Of a DNA stretch of 64,000 bases, positions 26,001-38,055 are shown one piece after another. This stretch comes from an uncultured Holophaga sp. (GTDB taxonomy: Bacteria; Acidobacteriota; Holophagae; Holophagales; Holophagaceae): positions 62,001 to 126,000 of the forward strand of contig NZ_OY781925.1 of assembly GCF_963677305.1 (NCBI RefSeq), given 5' to 3'. Each line of letters begins with the position of its first letter. Position 1 is the first letter of the stretch. The position numbers and the translations under genes are program-made. Under the pieces are notes generated by a model, which saw only the letters and a program-made list of their open reading frames with translations, made no database searches and had not been told where the DNA came from.

Positions 26001-26727
26001 GGATGTCGATGCGGCCTACGAACGGAACATCTCGTACGACACCTACGCGGGCACCGACGCCGTCCTCTTCAGCTCCGTGCCGGTGGACTGCTACCGCTAT
26101 CAGGTGACCAAGGTGGGTGCCGGTTCAAAGCTGAAGGAAGGCGAGATCGTGGTGGTCCAGAAGACCCGCAAGTCCGTCCTCCAGTTCACGGATGTGGCGT
26201 TCTATAACGAACACAATGGGGACTACCCCGACGTCGACGGCACCGTCCTGCAGCACACCATCGGGAACCCCCTGTCCTATATGGGCTACACCCAGGCGCT
26301 GGCGAAGACCCTGGACCCGACCCAGCTCCTGGTGATCGAAAACGTCGGTGCGGGGATCGTTCCCCGGGGCAATCTCTACAACACCATGAACTACGCCACC
26401 AGCGTGACCGCAGCGACCTCGGCGGAGTTCACCTGGGAGACCGAGTCCGAGAGCCAAGCCTCCTTTGCGATCCTTGTCGGAGCCTCCGCATCCACAAGCC
26501 TGGGGATTGCGATCCGGACCTCCACAACCCTGGGGACTTCCATCGGCGGCTCCGTAGGGGGCCTGGATCCCGACTACTACACCAGCTCCCTGCTCTACAA
26601 CTGGGGCGTCGTGACTTACGTGGACGCCATCGGGAACGGGAAATACCCGATCTCCTACACCGATTCATCCGGCAACACCGCCTACAACTTCCCCTTCAAG
26701 GTGGTCACCTACTGGGTGAGCCAATGA
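23026..26727 (+). CDS. Large surface lipoprotein with Ig-like and FG-GAP/VCBS-type repeats
   Basis: A 1233-residue secreted lipoprotein, starting at an ATG with GGAG upstream. The lipobox LTACSS gives an acylated Cys near residue 33. Residues about 45-370 contain four Ig-like or PKD-like beta modules (repeats of YTWAITGGAF and VVLTCTATNAAG forms). The middle (about 450-780) has FG-GAP/VCBS-type calcium-binding loops: DTNGDGKPEVIYL, DIDGDGRDEIIF, DLDKDDQAEIVL, DLDGDGTPEIVL, consistent with a beta-propeller. The last ~300 residues include Ser/Gly/Val-rich alternating strands (MSVGSSVGASVKFGVAYSVS) of unknown fold. Probably an adhesin or surface recognition protein; no export or partner gene adjoins it. 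Confidence 0.83.
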   Translation: MKRPRQASPTPFPHRPQPAWVGLLLTFLVAFLTACSSGQEPPPAISSFTSAKTILTTGGSTTLTASFTHGQGSIDQGIGTVKSGVAVSTGTLETSQSFTLTVTGSGSPATQTLQVEVVAAPVQPVITAPAHVLLNGTGYQASVPDQPGCTFAWKISGGSITAGADSQALTYTAGTSGYVVLTCTATNAAGAVSDAGMGISEIEEALAAPTITLPSAVTADTAGYTASVPLLGGYTYAWTISGGTLTGSDATQDSITFTAGSSGSVILTCTQTNSDGIPSLTSTATTPIVAAPEAPGITVASALWARTTASASITTPQSGCTYTWAITGGAFSSSSSGTSVTFIPYAKTPLTLTCQATNAAGGVSSLATAQVAVSFTQADVLSELGLDNPPARVGADGNTLTENDHPFGKSIGDVVTAQRIDEVLLIESLGAAVSPGPAAWALSKVDGTSLQSPTWDPLTVPDLIPDTTTNPYWIPVTADTNGDGKPEVIYLGLHDVMSSTATQTYVDVTRKTIGTTATEHLGQIAINSYQAYDTTDGTSYTDYHNMDCLRNLHQQISVGAGDIDGDGRDEIIFTCANTLYIFRVNSDSTVTLVASSALTDRTRQVLRVACADLDKDDQAEIVLVDGARDANSTAYVSVLKWDTSSSQLKSIVDTLGATFSGKTLRSAEVRIGDLDGDGTPEIVLSGLLSDKSQLCTTLLHVTYSYSTKTWTSAFVDGAYLTEDLQSQVWKWPGNTNDTGQDWTNRRDWDHAAPALALGDVKGDGTTQVATCQSLLTYDGTTLAFMAQNLFVWTGRDMYATGQPYTWLGISQGASEITNRTSQTWYGQMVAGRFTQDPNGGDEILVLDQSRNYVRRFYYDSTAAAMAEGDTIPVWTSNSDYRVEYLLAADINTDQTQMKYLGVATLFSRPLIIAVLASPPYWGVMKADGSDYIQQTGNSYTQFGMSVGSSVGASVKFGVAYSVSLGAKAEIPVISNGEFESKTTVKYSANFSVDVDAAYERNISYDTYAGTDAVLFSSVPVDCYRYQVTKVGAGSKLKEGEIVVVQKTRKSVLQFTDVAFYNEHNGDYPDVDGTVLQHTIGNPLSYMGYTQALAKTLDPTQLLVIENVGAGIVPRGNLYNTMNYATSVTAATSAEFTWETESESQASFAILVGASASTSLGIAIRTSTTLGTSIGGSVGGLDPDYYTSSLLYNWGVVTYVDAIGNGKYPISYTDSSGNTAYNFPFKVVTYWVSQ

Positions 26728-26792
26728 GACGGTTCAGCCTTGCGAGGGGCTGACCCCTGAGGATCGATCGGCCCTGCAAGTGCCGCAGCAGT

Positions 26793-26820
26793 GGAGCCAG
26801 GCCATCCAAGGCCTGGCTCC
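26793..26820 (+). terminator. GC-rich hairpin after the large lipoprotein gene (no T tract)
   Basis: GGAGCCAGGCC pairs perfectly with GGCCTGGCTCC around a six-base loop, about 65 bases after the stop. There is no T run, so it may be a processing or rho-associated hairpin instead of a classical terminator. Confidence 0.45.
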
Positions 26821-26983
26821 ACGGGTCTCAGGGGACTCACACCCCCGCGCAGGGGGTGATGAGACGACGCATCCTCATCCCCTGACCCGTTACGGCCTCA
26901 GAAACTTGAAGATACCCCCTGCCCATTTTCCCCCTTGCAAGAGACTTCAACTGTATTACCATTTGGTTGTAGACGAGGCCCCC

Positions 26984-27313
26984 ATGAAGCCCCCCATGAC
27001 CAATCCCATGATCGACGAAGTGAGCGACCTGTTCGCCGCCCTCGGGGACCCCTCCCGCCTGAAGATCCTCCGCTCCCTGCTGGAGGCGGGCGAGCCCATG
27101 AACCAGGGCAGCATCGCCGAGTCCGCCGGGCTCTCCCAGGCCAACACCAGCAAGCACCTGGCCTGCCTGGTACGGGTCGGACTGGTGGAGCGGGAGCCCC
27201 AGGGGAACAGCGTCTTCTTCAAGCCCCTGCTGCCTCTGGTCGAAAACATCTGTCATCTGGTCTGCGGCCATGTCAGCGAGCGCGCCCGCCAGACTTACAA
27301 GGCCCTGGGCTGA
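26984..27313 (+). CDS. ArsR-family transcriptional regulator
   Basis: A 109-residue winged-helix regulator: FAALGDPSRLKILRSLLEAG, the recognition region SIAESAGLSQANTSKHLACL and the wing LVEREPQGNSVFFKPL are typical of ArsR/SmtB proteins. The ATG has GAGG upstream. It carries three Cys (one in KHLACL, two in NICHLVCGH), but not the ELCVCDL metal site of classic ArsR; thiol-based sensing as in BigR/SqrR is possible but the usual first Cys of that group is not at its place. It leads the efflux/thioredoxin/rhodanese gene run and probably represses it. Confidence 0.85.
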   Translation: MKPPMTNPMIDEVSDLFAALGDPSRLKILRSLLEAGEPMNQGSIAESAGLSQANTSKHLACLVRVGLVEREPQGNSVFFKPLLPLVENICHLVCGHVSERARQTYKALG

Positions 27314-27329
27314 GAAGCCCCTTTTTTGC
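27307..27329 (+). terminator. Short hairpin plus T run between arsR and the TolC-type gene
   Basis: GGGCT pairs with AGCCC over a GAGA loop and is followed by CTTTTTT. The five-base stem includes the arsR stop codon. It is weak and could lower, not abolish, read-through into the efflux genes. Confidence 0.4.
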
Positions 27330-27345
27330 CCCGGAGTATGCCTGT

Positions 27346-28653
27346 ATGGTTAAGAAGTCTGCTTCACTTCTCTTCCTCGCCCTCCCTGCTCTCTCCGCTG
27401 CTGATCCCCTGAGCATCCAGGAGGCCATCCGGAGGGCTTGGCACGACCAGAGCGGCCTCCAGGCCGGCCAGGCCATGGTGGACCGGGCAAGGGCCGAGTC
27501 CGAGGCCATGAAGGCGCTCCGGCTGCCGACCCTCTCCACCAGCGCAGGTCTCCAGCGCACCGACGAGCCCATGATGGTCTTCGGCACCCACCTGGACCAG
27601 GCCCGGATCAGCATGGCGGACTTCAACCCGGCAAGCCTCAACCACCCCGATGCCCTCACCGCCTTCGGCATGAGCGTGACCGTGGCCCAACCCCTCTACG
27701 CAGGCGGACGCATCACCGCTGCGGGGCGGGCCGGTGAGGCCATGGCCGGGGCCGAGGCAGCCCAGCAGGACTACAGGCGCCAACAGGTGGCCCTCGCCGT
27801 CGTCAAGGCCTACTTCGGAGCCCAGGTGGCCCACCAGGGCCTGAGCTATGCCGAGGACACGCTGCGCCAGGCCCGGGAGACCGAGCGCTTCATCCAGGCG
27901 CGGGTGGACCAGGGACTCATGCTCAAGTCCGAGGCCCTTAGGGCCAGCGCCTTCCGCGCCCAGTCAGAGGCGGCCTTGGCGGAAGCCCACCAGCACCTCG
28001 CCAGCGCCCTCTCCGGACTCGCCCTCCTGACCGGGGGCTCAGTCCAGGATGCTGATCTGCTCACCCCCATCGAAGGAGGGCCGACGGCGGGCCCGGCCTC
28101 TGAAGCCAGCGGACGCCAAGACCTGCAGGCCGCCCGGCTCCAGGTCCATGCCGCCCGCGCCGGGGTCAGCGCCAGCCGGGGCAGCCTCCTGCCAGAGGTG
28201 GGCCTCACCGCCACCTGGGGCACCGCCCGCTACACCTGGAACGGGGGAGGCAACTGGACGACCCTGGGCATCGGCGCCAAGTGGACGATCTTCTCCGGCC
28301 CCGACCGGCGCCGCCTGGAGGCCGCCCGTGCCTCCGAGCGGGCGGCTGAGCTCAACCTCAAGTGGCAGGAGCAGCAGGCCTCCCGGGAGGTCGATGAAGC
28401 CCGCCGGGCGGTGGAGACCGCCGTCGCCCGATTGAAGTCCGCCCGGGAGGCAGTGACCGCCTCGGAGGCCGTCCGCACCCTCCGCTTGGCCCGGCACCAC
28501 GAGGGACTCCTCCCTCTGGTGGAGGTCCTGGATGCCGAGACGGGCCTCTCCGGAGCCCGCACCCTCCTGCTCGCCAGCGAGCTCGATCTGAGAATCAGCC
28601 AAGCCCAGCTCGCCCTCGCCCTGGGCCAGCCCGTCGAAGGAGTCCAGCCATGA
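27346..28653 (+). CDS. TolC-family outer membrane efflux channel
   Basis: The 435-residue protein has a signal peptide (SASLLFLALPALSAADP) and two similar halves of long amphipathic helices with the family pattern LSIQEAIRRAWHDQSGLQAG and VVKAYFGAQVAHQGLSYAEDTLRQARE; the second half contains SLLPEVGLTATWG and LLPLVEVLDAETGLSGARTLL, the beta-strand and equator helices. It should form the trimeric outer-membrane duct of the RND pump encoded next. The last codons overlap the start of the adaptor gene (ATGATGA), so the three pump genes are translationally coupled. Confidence 0.92.
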   Translation: MVKKSASLLFLALPALSAADPLSIQEAIRRAWHDQSGLQAGQAMVDRARAESEAMKALRLPTLSTSAGLQRTDEPMMVFGTHLDQARISMADFNPASLNHPDALTAFGMSVTVAQPLYAGGRITAAGRAGEAMAGAEAAQQDYRRQQVALAVVKAYFGAQVAHQGLSYAEDTLRQARETERFIQARVDQGLMLKSEALRASAFRAQSEAALAEAHQHLASALSGLALLTGGSVQDADLLTPIEGGPTAGPASEASGRQDLQAARLQVHAARAGVSASRGSLLPEVGLTATWGTARYTWNGGGNWTTLGIGAKWTIFSGPDRRRLEAARASERAAELNLKWQEQQASREVDEARRAVETAVARLKSAREAVTASEAVRTLRLARHHEGLLPLVEVLDAETGLSGARTLLLASELDLRISQAQLALALGQPVEGVQP

Positions 28654-29659
28654 TGAAGCCCCTCGCCCTCAGCACCCTCGCCCTGGTCCTGAGCCTGGGA
28701 TGCGGCCACAAGCCCGCCGATGAAGGGCCCCAGCTCCCCAAGGCGCAGGTCAGGCTCGTCCAGGCCGGCTCCAGCCAGAGCCAGGGCTGGGTCGCGGGGA
28801 CCCTGACCTCTACCCAGCGGGCGGTCATCTCCACCCGCATGGCCGCTTCCGTGCGGCAGGTCCATGTCTCCGAGGGCGCCCGGGTGGCCGCCGGGACCCT
28901 GCTCATCAGCCTGGCCGATGATGACCTCAAGGGGGCCCTCAAGGCCGCGGAGGCCGGGCTCGCCGCAGCCAAGGCACACTACCAGCGCATCGCCAACCTG
29001 GCCCAGCAGAGCGCCGCCACCCCCAGCGAGCTGGAGATGGCCCAGACCCAGCTGGCCCAGGCCCAGGCCGGGGTCGCGGGTGTCAAAGCCAATCTGGCCT
29101 TCACCGAGATCCGGGCGCCCTTCGCCGGGGTCATCCAGGCCCGTCGGGTCAATGAAGGCGACTTCGTGGGGCCCGGGGCTCCCCTGGTGGAATTGGAGGG
29201 CCAGGGGGCCCTGGAGCTCACCGCCACCCTCTCCGAACAGGAGAGCCAAGGCCTGAAGATGGGCCGGAAGTTCGCCTTCGACGTGGACGGCAACACCGGC
29301 CAGGCCGAAATCACCGCCCTGGCCCCTGGCGGCGACCCCATCTCCCACCGATCCGCTCTGCGGGCCCGTGTGCTGAAGGGGAGCCCGGCCTTCCGGACCG
29401 GCAGCTTTGCCCGGCTCCTGCTGCCCACCAAGGGACTGGAGAGCTCCGGCACGATCTTCGTGCCCGCCAGCGCCCTGGTCCAGCGCGGTGAGCTCCATGG
29501 GGTCTTCGTGGCCGCCGACGGCAAGGCCCAGCTGCGCTGGCTCTCCCTGGGCGAACGCCAGGGGGACCGCTATCCCGTGCGGGCCGGACTCGCCAGTGGT
29601 GAACCGGTCGTCGACACTCCCGGCGACCTCAAGGACGGGCAGCCCATCGAGGTGCTGAA

Positions 29660-29663
<4 letters not shown>
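28650..29663 (+). CDS. RND efflux periplasmic adaptor lipoprotein
   Basis: A 337-residue membrane-fusion protein. The lipobox LSLGCGHK predicts an N-terminal lipid anchor. The barrel-sandwich halves are visible: VSEGARVAAGTLLISLADDD and AFAGVIQARRVNEGDFVGPGAPL-type strands flank a short helical hairpin (AAEAGLAAAKAHYQRIANL with AQTQLAQAQAG). It links the inner-membrane pump and the TolC-type channel. Both ends overlap the neighbouring pump genes by ATGA-type junctions. Substrate specificity cannot be read from this subunit. Confidence 0.92.
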
Positions 29664-32965
<3,302 letters not shown>

Positions 32966-32968
32966 ACC

Positions 32969-33178
32969 ATGTCCATCGACCGCATCATCCACACCTTCGC
33001 CGGAACCCTTGTCCTCCTGAGCCTCGCCCTGGGACACTGGGTCAGCCCCTGGTGGCTGCTCCTGGCGCTCTTCGTCGGCCTCAACCTCTTCCAGAGCGGC
33101 CTCACCAACTGGTGCCTGGGCACCCAGATCCTCGCCAAGCTCGGGATCCAGGGGCGCAGTGCCTGCGGGCTGAAGTGA
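32969..33178 (+). CDS. DUF2892 small membrane protein (YgaP-like)
   Basis: A 69-residue protein with two membrane helices and the family pattern SIDRIIHTFAGTLVLLSLAL...NLFQSGLTNWC and a second Cys near the end (RSACGLK). DUF2892 domains form the membrane part of YgaP and stand beside rhodaneses and sulfur-handling genes in many bacteria; the conserved Cys suggests handling of sulfane sulfur or small sulfur species. It starts three bases after the pump gene stops and belongs to the same transcript. Confidence 0.88.
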   Translation: MSIDRIIHTFAGTLVLLSLALGHWVSPWWLLLALFVGLNLFQSGLTNWCLGTQILAKLGIQGRSACGLK

Positions 33179-33187
33179 GGCGCGAGG

Positions 33188-33364
33188 ATGAGCTTCCATG
33201 AATTCCGCCCGATCCTGATCGGCGTCCTGGTGGGCGGGGGGCTGGGCTTCGGCTGGCAGAAGCTGGTGGGCTGCCGCACCGGTGCCTGCCCCCTCACCGC
33301 CACCCCCCTCCGTTCCACGATCTACGGGGCCGTCCTCGGCCTCCTCTTCACCCTGCCGCGCTGA
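33188..33364 (+). CDS. DUF6132-like small membrane protein
   Basis: This 58-residue ORF lies between the DUF2892 and thioredoxin genes, nine bases after the former, with GAGG just upstream. It has two hydrophobic segments (ILIGVLVGGGLGFGWQKLVG and STIYGAVLGLLFTL) flanking the Cys pair motif GCRTGACPLTATP, typical of the small YtpP/DUF6132-type proteins seen with thioredoxin and rhodanese genes. Size, context and uninterrupted spacing make it a real gene. The two Cys could carry or relay thiol electrons; that is inference. Confidence 0.8.
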   Translation: MSFHEFRPILIGVLVGGGLGFGWQKLVGCRTGACPLTATPLRSTIYGAVLGLLFTLPR

Positions 33365-33393
33365 TCCGCCCGGCCCATACCAAGGAAACACCC

Positions 33394-33711
33394 ATGGCCT
33401 CCGCCGCCGTCCTCAACATCACCACCGCTGCCTTCGACAAGGTCAAGGCCCTTCAGCAACCGGTCCTCATCGACTTCTGGGCCCCCTGGTGCGGCCCCTG
33501 CCGCACCCAGGGCCCCATCCTGGACCAGGTGGCCGAACAGGTCGGGGACCGCGCCGTCGTGGGCAAGGTCAATGTCGATGAGGAGTCCGCCCTGGCCCAG
33601 CAGTTCGGGGTCCAGGCCATCCCAACCCTCGTGGTCCTCAAGCAGGGGCAGATCGCCCAGCGCTTCACAGGGGTCCAGGATGCCGCCACTCTGGTGGCTG
33701 CCCTCGCCTGA
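33394..33711 (+). CDS. Thioredoxin
   Basis: A 105-residue cytoplasmic thioredoxin with the active site FWAPWCGPCRTQGP, the cis-proline region GVQAIPTLVVLKQG and the usual length. The residues after the CGPC (R-T-Q) differ from the common K-M-I, a trait shared with the lipoprotein thioredoxin encoded next, so the two are close paralogues. AAGGAAA precedes the ATG. Within this run it probably supplies reducing power for persulfide or disulfide reduction. Confidence 0.93.
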   Translation: MASAAVLNITTAAFDKVKALQQPVLIDFWAPWCGPCRTQGPILDQVAEQVGDRAVVGKVNVDEESALAQQFGVQAIPTLVVLKQGQIAQRFTGVQDAATLVAALA

Positions 33712-33723
33712 GATCGGAGCCCC

Positions 33724-34146
33724 ATGAAGACCCTCACCGCCCTTGCCCTCCCCGCCCTCGCCACAGCCCTCATCCTGGCCTGCTCCCCTTCCGGGACCGA
33801 GACGCCCAAGCCCTCCACCACCGCCGAGGCCGGCCCGGTCCAGACCGTCACCTCCGCCAGCTTCCAGGCCCTTGTCAGCGGGGACAAGCCCGTTCTCCTC
33901 GACTTCTGGGCTCCCTGGTGCGGCCCCTGCAGGACACAGGGTCCGCTGGTGGACCAGGCCGCCGGCTTGGCCGGGGGCCGGGCGCTCTTCGGCAAGGTCA
34001 ATGTCGATGAACAGCGCGAACTGGCCAAGCGCTTCGGCGTCGAGGCCATCCCGACCTTGATCGTCTTCCGGGGCGGCAAGGAGGTCCAGCGCTTCGTCGG
34101 CGTCCAGCAGCCCGAGACCCTCCTGCAGGCCCTGGGAGCCAGGTGA
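33724..34146 (+). CDS. Thioredoxin-like lipoprotein, extracytoplasmic
   Basis: A 140-residue protein: signal peptide ending in a lipobox (LILACSPSG), a short Thr/Pro/Ser linker, then a thioredoxin domain with DFWAPWCGPCRTQGPLVDQA and a cis-proline GVEAIPTLIVFRGG. It is very similar in its core to the cytoplasmic thioredoxin encoded 13 bases upstream, pointing to a duplication with acquired export signal. It would act on periplasmic thiols. Its stop overlaps the rhodanese start (TGATG). Confidence 0.92.
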   Translation: MKTLTALALPALATALILACSPSGTETPKPSTTAEAGPVQTVTSASFQALVSGDKPVLLDFWAPWCGPCRTQGPLVDQAAGLAGGRALFGKVNVDEQRELAKRFGVEAIPTLIVFRGGKEVQRFVGVQQPETLLQALGAR

Positions 34147-34508
34147 TGCTGGGCTCCACCCTCCGCCTCATCGTCATCGCCTTCATCATCCTCCTGGTGC
34201 TGCGGCTTGTGCTCCGCTTCGTCAGGAACGCCAGGGGACTCTCCGTGGACCTTCTCAACGATCTCAAGAGCCGCAATGCCCTCGTGCTGGATGTGCGCAC
34301 CCGGGCCGAATACGGTGGAGGCCATGTGGTCGGCAGCCTCAACATCCCCTTGGACGAGCTCCCGCGGCGATTGGGGGAACTGCAGCGCCAGCGCCCCATC
34401 CTGGTCTGCTGCGCCAGCGGTGCCCGGAGTGGGCAGGCCATGCAGTTCCTGCTCTCCCAGGGATTCCAGGAGGTCCACAATGCGGGCCCCTGGCAGAATG
34501 CCCGCTGA
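34146..34508 (+). CDS. Membrane-anchored rhodanese-like sulfurtransferase
   Basis: The 120-residue protein has one N-terminal transmembrane helix (LRLIVIAFIILLVLRLVLRF) and a single rhodanese domain: VLDVRTRAEYGGGHVVGSLNIP, and active loop CASGARS, with the catalytic Cys as the second of VCC. Such domains carry persulfide sulfur. The ATG overlaps the stop of the thioredoxin lipoprotein gene and it ends the run that began with the ArsR regulator. Together with DUF2892 and two thioredoxins it argues for sulfane-sulfur or thiol-stress metabolism as the theme of the operon. Confidence 0.92.
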   Translation: MLGSTLRLIVIAFIILLVLRLVLRFVRNARGLSVDLLNDLKSRNALVLDVRTRAEYGGGHVVGSLNIPLDELPRRLGELQRQRPILVCCASGARSGQAMQFLLSQGFQEVHNAGPWQNAR

Positions 34509-34611
34509 ACCCTGCCCACCGAGGTGAATTCCGGGGAAAATGGTCGGACCCCCTTCAGGTATGACCCGAAGTTGCCGATCAGCCCATTGTCCAGGCAGTC
34601 CAGAGGTTTTT

Positions 34612-34929
34612 ATGGGCATCTCCCCGCTCTCCAGCACCCCCAGCAGCACACAGGCACTCTCCGCCCTCCCGGCGGACAAGGCCGGGGAGACGCCATCCAA
34701 GGAGTCCCGCCCCAGCAGCACCCCGGCCCAAGCCCAGGCCTCCGCCGACCCGGGCGGGGAGGGGACCCGGGAGGCTTCATCGGAACCGTCCTCCCTCAAG
34801 TCCTTCACCTATGGGGCCCTGGACCTCGACAAGCCCAGTGAATCGGAGGAATCCAAGGACGCCTACACCGCCGGCAAGTGGGTGGGTGCCGCTGCCAAGG
34901 TCGGAGGGATCGTCTCCCTGCTCATCTGA
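34612..34929 (+). CDS. Small Ser/Pro-rich acidic protein, hypothetical
   Basis: A 105-residue ORF with AGAGG five bases before the ATG. The first ~70 residues are low-complexity (Ser, Thr, Pro, Ala, Glu), predicted disordered; the end is a short Gly/Ala-rich hydrophobic stretch ([19 protein letters not shown]). No family recognised. It overlaps the convergent rlmF by eight bases. It may be a small secreted or membrane-tethered protein; I would not rule out a non-coding frame. Confidence 0.45.
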   Translation: MGISPLSSTPSSTQALSALPADKAGETPSKESRPSSTPAQAQASADPGGEGTREASSEPSSLKSFTYGALDLDKPSESEESKDAYTAGKWVGAAAKVGGIVSLLI

Positions 34930-35881
34930 GGCTGCGGATCCAGGCCCTCCGTGCCTCCGGCTCCAGGAAGGTCCAGGCCAGCGCTCGGCTGCGCTTCTGG
35001 CCCTGGGCCATCTCCAGGACCCGGATCTCCAGGGCGCCCAGTCTCCTGAGCTCGACCTTCAGCCCGGGCAGACTGGCGGACTTGGACACCAAGGTCGTGA
35101 ACCAGAGGCAGCAAGTGGGCCGCTCGGCGCTTTCAGCCATCATGCGCCGGATGAAGCCCGCCTCCCCCCCAGGGCACCAGAGTTCAGAGGCTTGGCCCCC
35201 GAAGTTGAGGACCGGCGCCTGCCCGCCACTCCTCTTCCCCAGGTTGCGCCACTTCCGCTGGCTCCCCTCCCGGGCCTCCCGGGGCGAGGCGTGGAAGGGG
35301 GGATTGCACAGGGTGAGCTCAAAGCTCTCCCCCTCCCTGATGACCCCACGGAAGACGGTGGCCTCGTCATGCTGCCGTCGCAGCTCGACGACCGCCCCCA
35401 GATCCGGATTCGCCGCCAGGATCCGGCCCACCGAAGCCAGTGCCCGGGGGTTGGTATCCGAGCCCACGAAGTGCCAACCGTACTCGCGCTGCCCCAGGAT
35501 GGGATAGATGCAGCTGGCCCCAACCCCGACATCCAGAACCCGGATCGCAGCCCCCGGGGCAGGAGTCCCGGACTCGGCCAGGAGATCCGCCAGGACATGG
35601 ATATAGTCTGCCCGCCCCGGAATGGGGGGACAGAGGAACTCCGGGGGGATCTCCCAGCCCCGGATCCCGTAGTGGTGGACCAGGAGGGCCCGGTTCAGGG
35701 CCCGCACCGCTCCCGGATCGGCAAAATCCACGGACAGGTCCCCGTAGGGATTGCGGAAGACGAAGGGCGCCAGGCCCGGAGAGGACTGTACCAGAGCCGG
35801 CAGATCATAGCGGTCACCGAAGCGGGTCCTGGGATGGAGCCCTGAAGACCGCTCATTACCGCTCTGTCTCGCTTTGCCCAT
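34922..35881 (-). CDS. rlmF: 23S rRNA (adenine1618-N6)-methyltransferase
   Basis: A 319-residue SAM-dependent methyltransferase that modifies A1618 of 23S rRNA. Marks: [17 protein letters not shown] at the N terminus, the SAM-binding [15 protein letters not shown], the catalytic NPPFHAS and the RlmF-specific [21 protein letters not shown] start at the ATG that directly precedes the GLHPR region, with AGGGG about nine bases upstream; in-frame ATGs at 35890 and 35908 have poorer sites. It stands alone between convergent and upstream genes. Confidence 0.9.
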   Translation of the reverse strand: MGKARQSGNERSSGLHPRTRFGDRYDLPALVQSSPGLAPFVFRNPYGDLSVDFADPGAVRALNRALLVHHYGIRGWEIPPEFLCPPIPGRADYIHVLADLLAESGTPAPGAAIRVLDVGVGASCIYPILGQREYGWHFVGSDTNPRALASVGRILAANPDLGAVVELRRQHDEATVFRGVIREGESFELTLCNPPFHASPREAREGSQRKWRNLGKRSGGQAPVLNFGGQASELWCPGGEAGFIRRMMAESAERPTCCLWFTTLVSKSASLPGLKVELRRLGALEIRVLEMAQGQKRSRALAWTFLEPEARRAWIRSLR

Positions 35882-35907
35882 GTACGCCATCCCCTGCTGA
35901 ACCACCA

Positions 35908-38055
35908 TTATGAGACAAGGGGATCACTCCCCGGCCCCGCCTCCAGTGCCGCGAGCGATGCCTGGCCAAGCGCCTCCAGGGATGAAGGTGCCGGGACCGG
36001 GCCTGTGCAGCAGACCTCCTCCAAGCGCAGGATCTCAGCATGCAGCCTGGTCAGGCCATAGGTCGAGGCCAGCCCACCCAGACTGTGGAGAGCCCCGCCC
36101 ACGGCCCCAGGCCTCTTCAAGGCCTCCATGCAGATCTCGGCCGAGTTACGGCAGGCCCGCACGGCCTCACTCCATACCTCCGGCCCCAGGTCCTTCTCGT
36201 ACTGCCGTACCAATACCCAGTCCACCAGGGGCTTGAGAGGAGCCTCCTGCGCTGAGGCAGGATTTGAGGCTTCGATGCCTGACAACAGGTCCGCCATGCG
36301 CTCCTTTCGCACAGGCTTTGGGATCACACCGGAAAAACCGGCCTCAAGACAGGCGTTGACCAGGGTGCGCTCAGTGTCCGCACTGACGAGGAATACGGGA
36401 AGTGCGCCCGGCACCGCCTCCATGGCCCGGATGGAATGGAGCACCTCCAACCCGTCCATGTCAGGCATGTGGAGATCCAGAAAGACCGCGTCGACACCCC
36501 CCGCGCGCAACCTGTCCAGGGCGGCGGCCCCACTGTCAGCGCAAACGCCAAGATGCCCCAGGCTCTGCAGGAGTCCCAGAGCCACGACCCGGTTGGCCTC
36601 CAGGTCATCCACGACCAGAACCCGGAGCCCCCCAGGGGAGGGACGCGGCACCGGACTGGGTTGCAGAGCCGCCCCAACGGCCAGGGTCAACCCAAAGCGG
36701 AAGGTGCTCCCCTGGCCGGGACAGCTCTGGACTTCCAGCCGACTCCCCATGGCCTCCACCAGTTCCCTGGAGATGGCCAGCCCCAACCCGGCCCCACCAT
36801 GGCTGCGCCGGGCCGGTGCCTCCCCCTGCTCAAAGGGCCCGAAGAGCCGGGACTGGTCCGCTGGATCGATCCCCGGGCCGGTGTCAGCCACAGAAAACAG
36901 ACATCGGACCCGTCCAGGCAGTTCTGATGCCTCCTGCAGCTCAAGGGATATCAATACCTCCCCCCGTTCCGTGAACTTGACCGCATTCCCGGCCAAGTTG
37001 AGGAGGATCTGCCTCAGCCTCAGGACATCCCCCTCCAGCACCCCCTGGAGGTTCCGGGGATGATCCAGACGCAGGGCAAGCCCCTTGGCACGGGCCTTCG
37101 GGTAGAGCACGGCATGGATCGAGGCGAGCAACTCCAGGGGACTGAAGGGCTCCACCACCAGCTCCAGCCGTCCCGCCTCGATCCGGGCGAGATCCAGGAT
37201 ATCGTCCAGGAGGAGGCTGAGCTGCTCACCGCTCCGCATCGCGATCTCCAGGGGCTGGCGCTGCCCCTCCCGCACTTCCATCTCCTCGAGCAGTTGCAAG
37301 CCCCCCATGACCCCGTTCAAGGGGGTCCGGATTTCGTGGCTCATGACAGCGAGGAAACGACTCTTGGCAGCATTGGCCGCCTTGGCCTCGTCCTCGGCCC
37401 TCTGGCGCTCCCCCACCTCCCGCTCCAGTGCACAGCGAAGGGCATAATCCCGCCTCCCGAGGCGATTCCACGAGTATTGGAAGACATAACCCGTGGCATT
37501 CGCCATCACCATGTACACCAGCATGAGGATCACCGAAGGAGCCACCGGCCCCACTTGGAGTGCCTCGTGGAGGACGAAGAGGGCACCGAGGAACCCTCCC
37601 ACCGCCAAGGTGATCAGGATCCGGTTGGGGACCATGACATAGGCCATCAGGATGATCACCAGCACAAAAGGGAGGTCCCCCCGGGCCGCAGCTTCCCCAT
37701 GGATCAGGTGCACCTCCACCAGCTCCGTCACCCCGACCAGCAGCAGCGTGAGCGCCACCAGCCAGGGGAACCATGCCCAGGGGCGGCCCGCTTTGCCACA
37801 GCATAACGCCAGCAGCAAGGCATCCCCCACGCGCAGCCCTACCATCCACAGAAAATCCGGGCCGCGGCCCAGGATGGTCCAGTCCAGTCCAATGGCACAG
37901 AGGTACATGAAGCCAGCCGTGCCCAGCACCAGCCTGATCTGCCGTCCCAGGCGGGGCAGAGCATCCAGGAGATAGGCCTTCTCCGCGTCCCGGTCTCTGA
38001 ACTCTCCGGTCCAAGGAACCAGTAGGGCCTCCAGGGCCTTCAGAGGCTCAGGCAT
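35908..38055 (-). CDS. Hybrid histidine kinase: membrane sensor, kinase, receiver, Hpt
   Basis: A 715-residue phosphorelay protein. About six membrane helices (residues 40-195) form the sensor, followed by a coiled linker, the His box [12 protein letters not shown] (His240), an ATPase with DTGPGIDP and [17 protein letters not shown], a receiver with acceptor Asp in [12 protein letters not shown] and, at the end, an Hpt domain whose His lies in [10 protein letters not shown]. Phosphate can therefore pass His-Asp-His to a separate regulator, presumably the OmpR-type regulator whose stop overlaps this start by eight bases. Stimulus unknown. Confidence 0.92.
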   Translation of the reverse strand: MPEPLKALEALLVPWTGEFRDRDAEKAYLLDALPRLGRQIRLVLGTAGFMYLCAIGLDWTILGRGPDFLWMVGLRVGDALLLALCCGKAGRPWAWFPWLVALTLLLVGVTELVEVHLIHGEAAARGDLPFVLVIILMAYVMVPNRILITLAVGGFLGALFVLHEALQVGPVAPSVILMLVYMVMANATGYVFQYSWNRLGRRDYALRCALEREVGERQRAEDEAKAANAAKSRFLAVMSHEIRTPLNGVMGGLQLLEEMEVREGQRQPLEIAMRSGEQLSLLLDDILDLARIEAGRLELVVEPFSPLELLASIHAVLYPKARAKGLALRLDHPRNLQGVLEGDVLRLRQILLNLAGNAVKFTERGEVLISLELQEASELPGRVRCLFSVADTGPGIDPADQSRLFGPFEQGEAPARRSHGGAGLGLAISRELVEAMGSRLEVQSCPGQGSTFRFGLTLAVGAALQPSPVPRPSPGGLRVLVVDDLEANRVVALGLLQSLGHLGVCADSGAAALDRLRAGGVDAVFLDLHMPDMDGLEVLHSIRAMEAVPGALPVFLVSADTERTLVNACLEAGFSGVIPKPVRKERMADLLSGIEASNPASAQEAPLKPLVDWVLVRQYEKDLGPEVWSEAVRACRNSAEICMEALKRPGAVGGALHSLGGLASTYGLTRLHAEILRLEEVCCTGPVPAPSSLEALGQASLAALEAGPGSDPLVS

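Noticed and set aside
27307..27329. Strong terminator isolating arsR from the efflux genes
   Set aside because: The stem has only five pairs; gene spacing and theme suggest read-through, so I list it only as weak.
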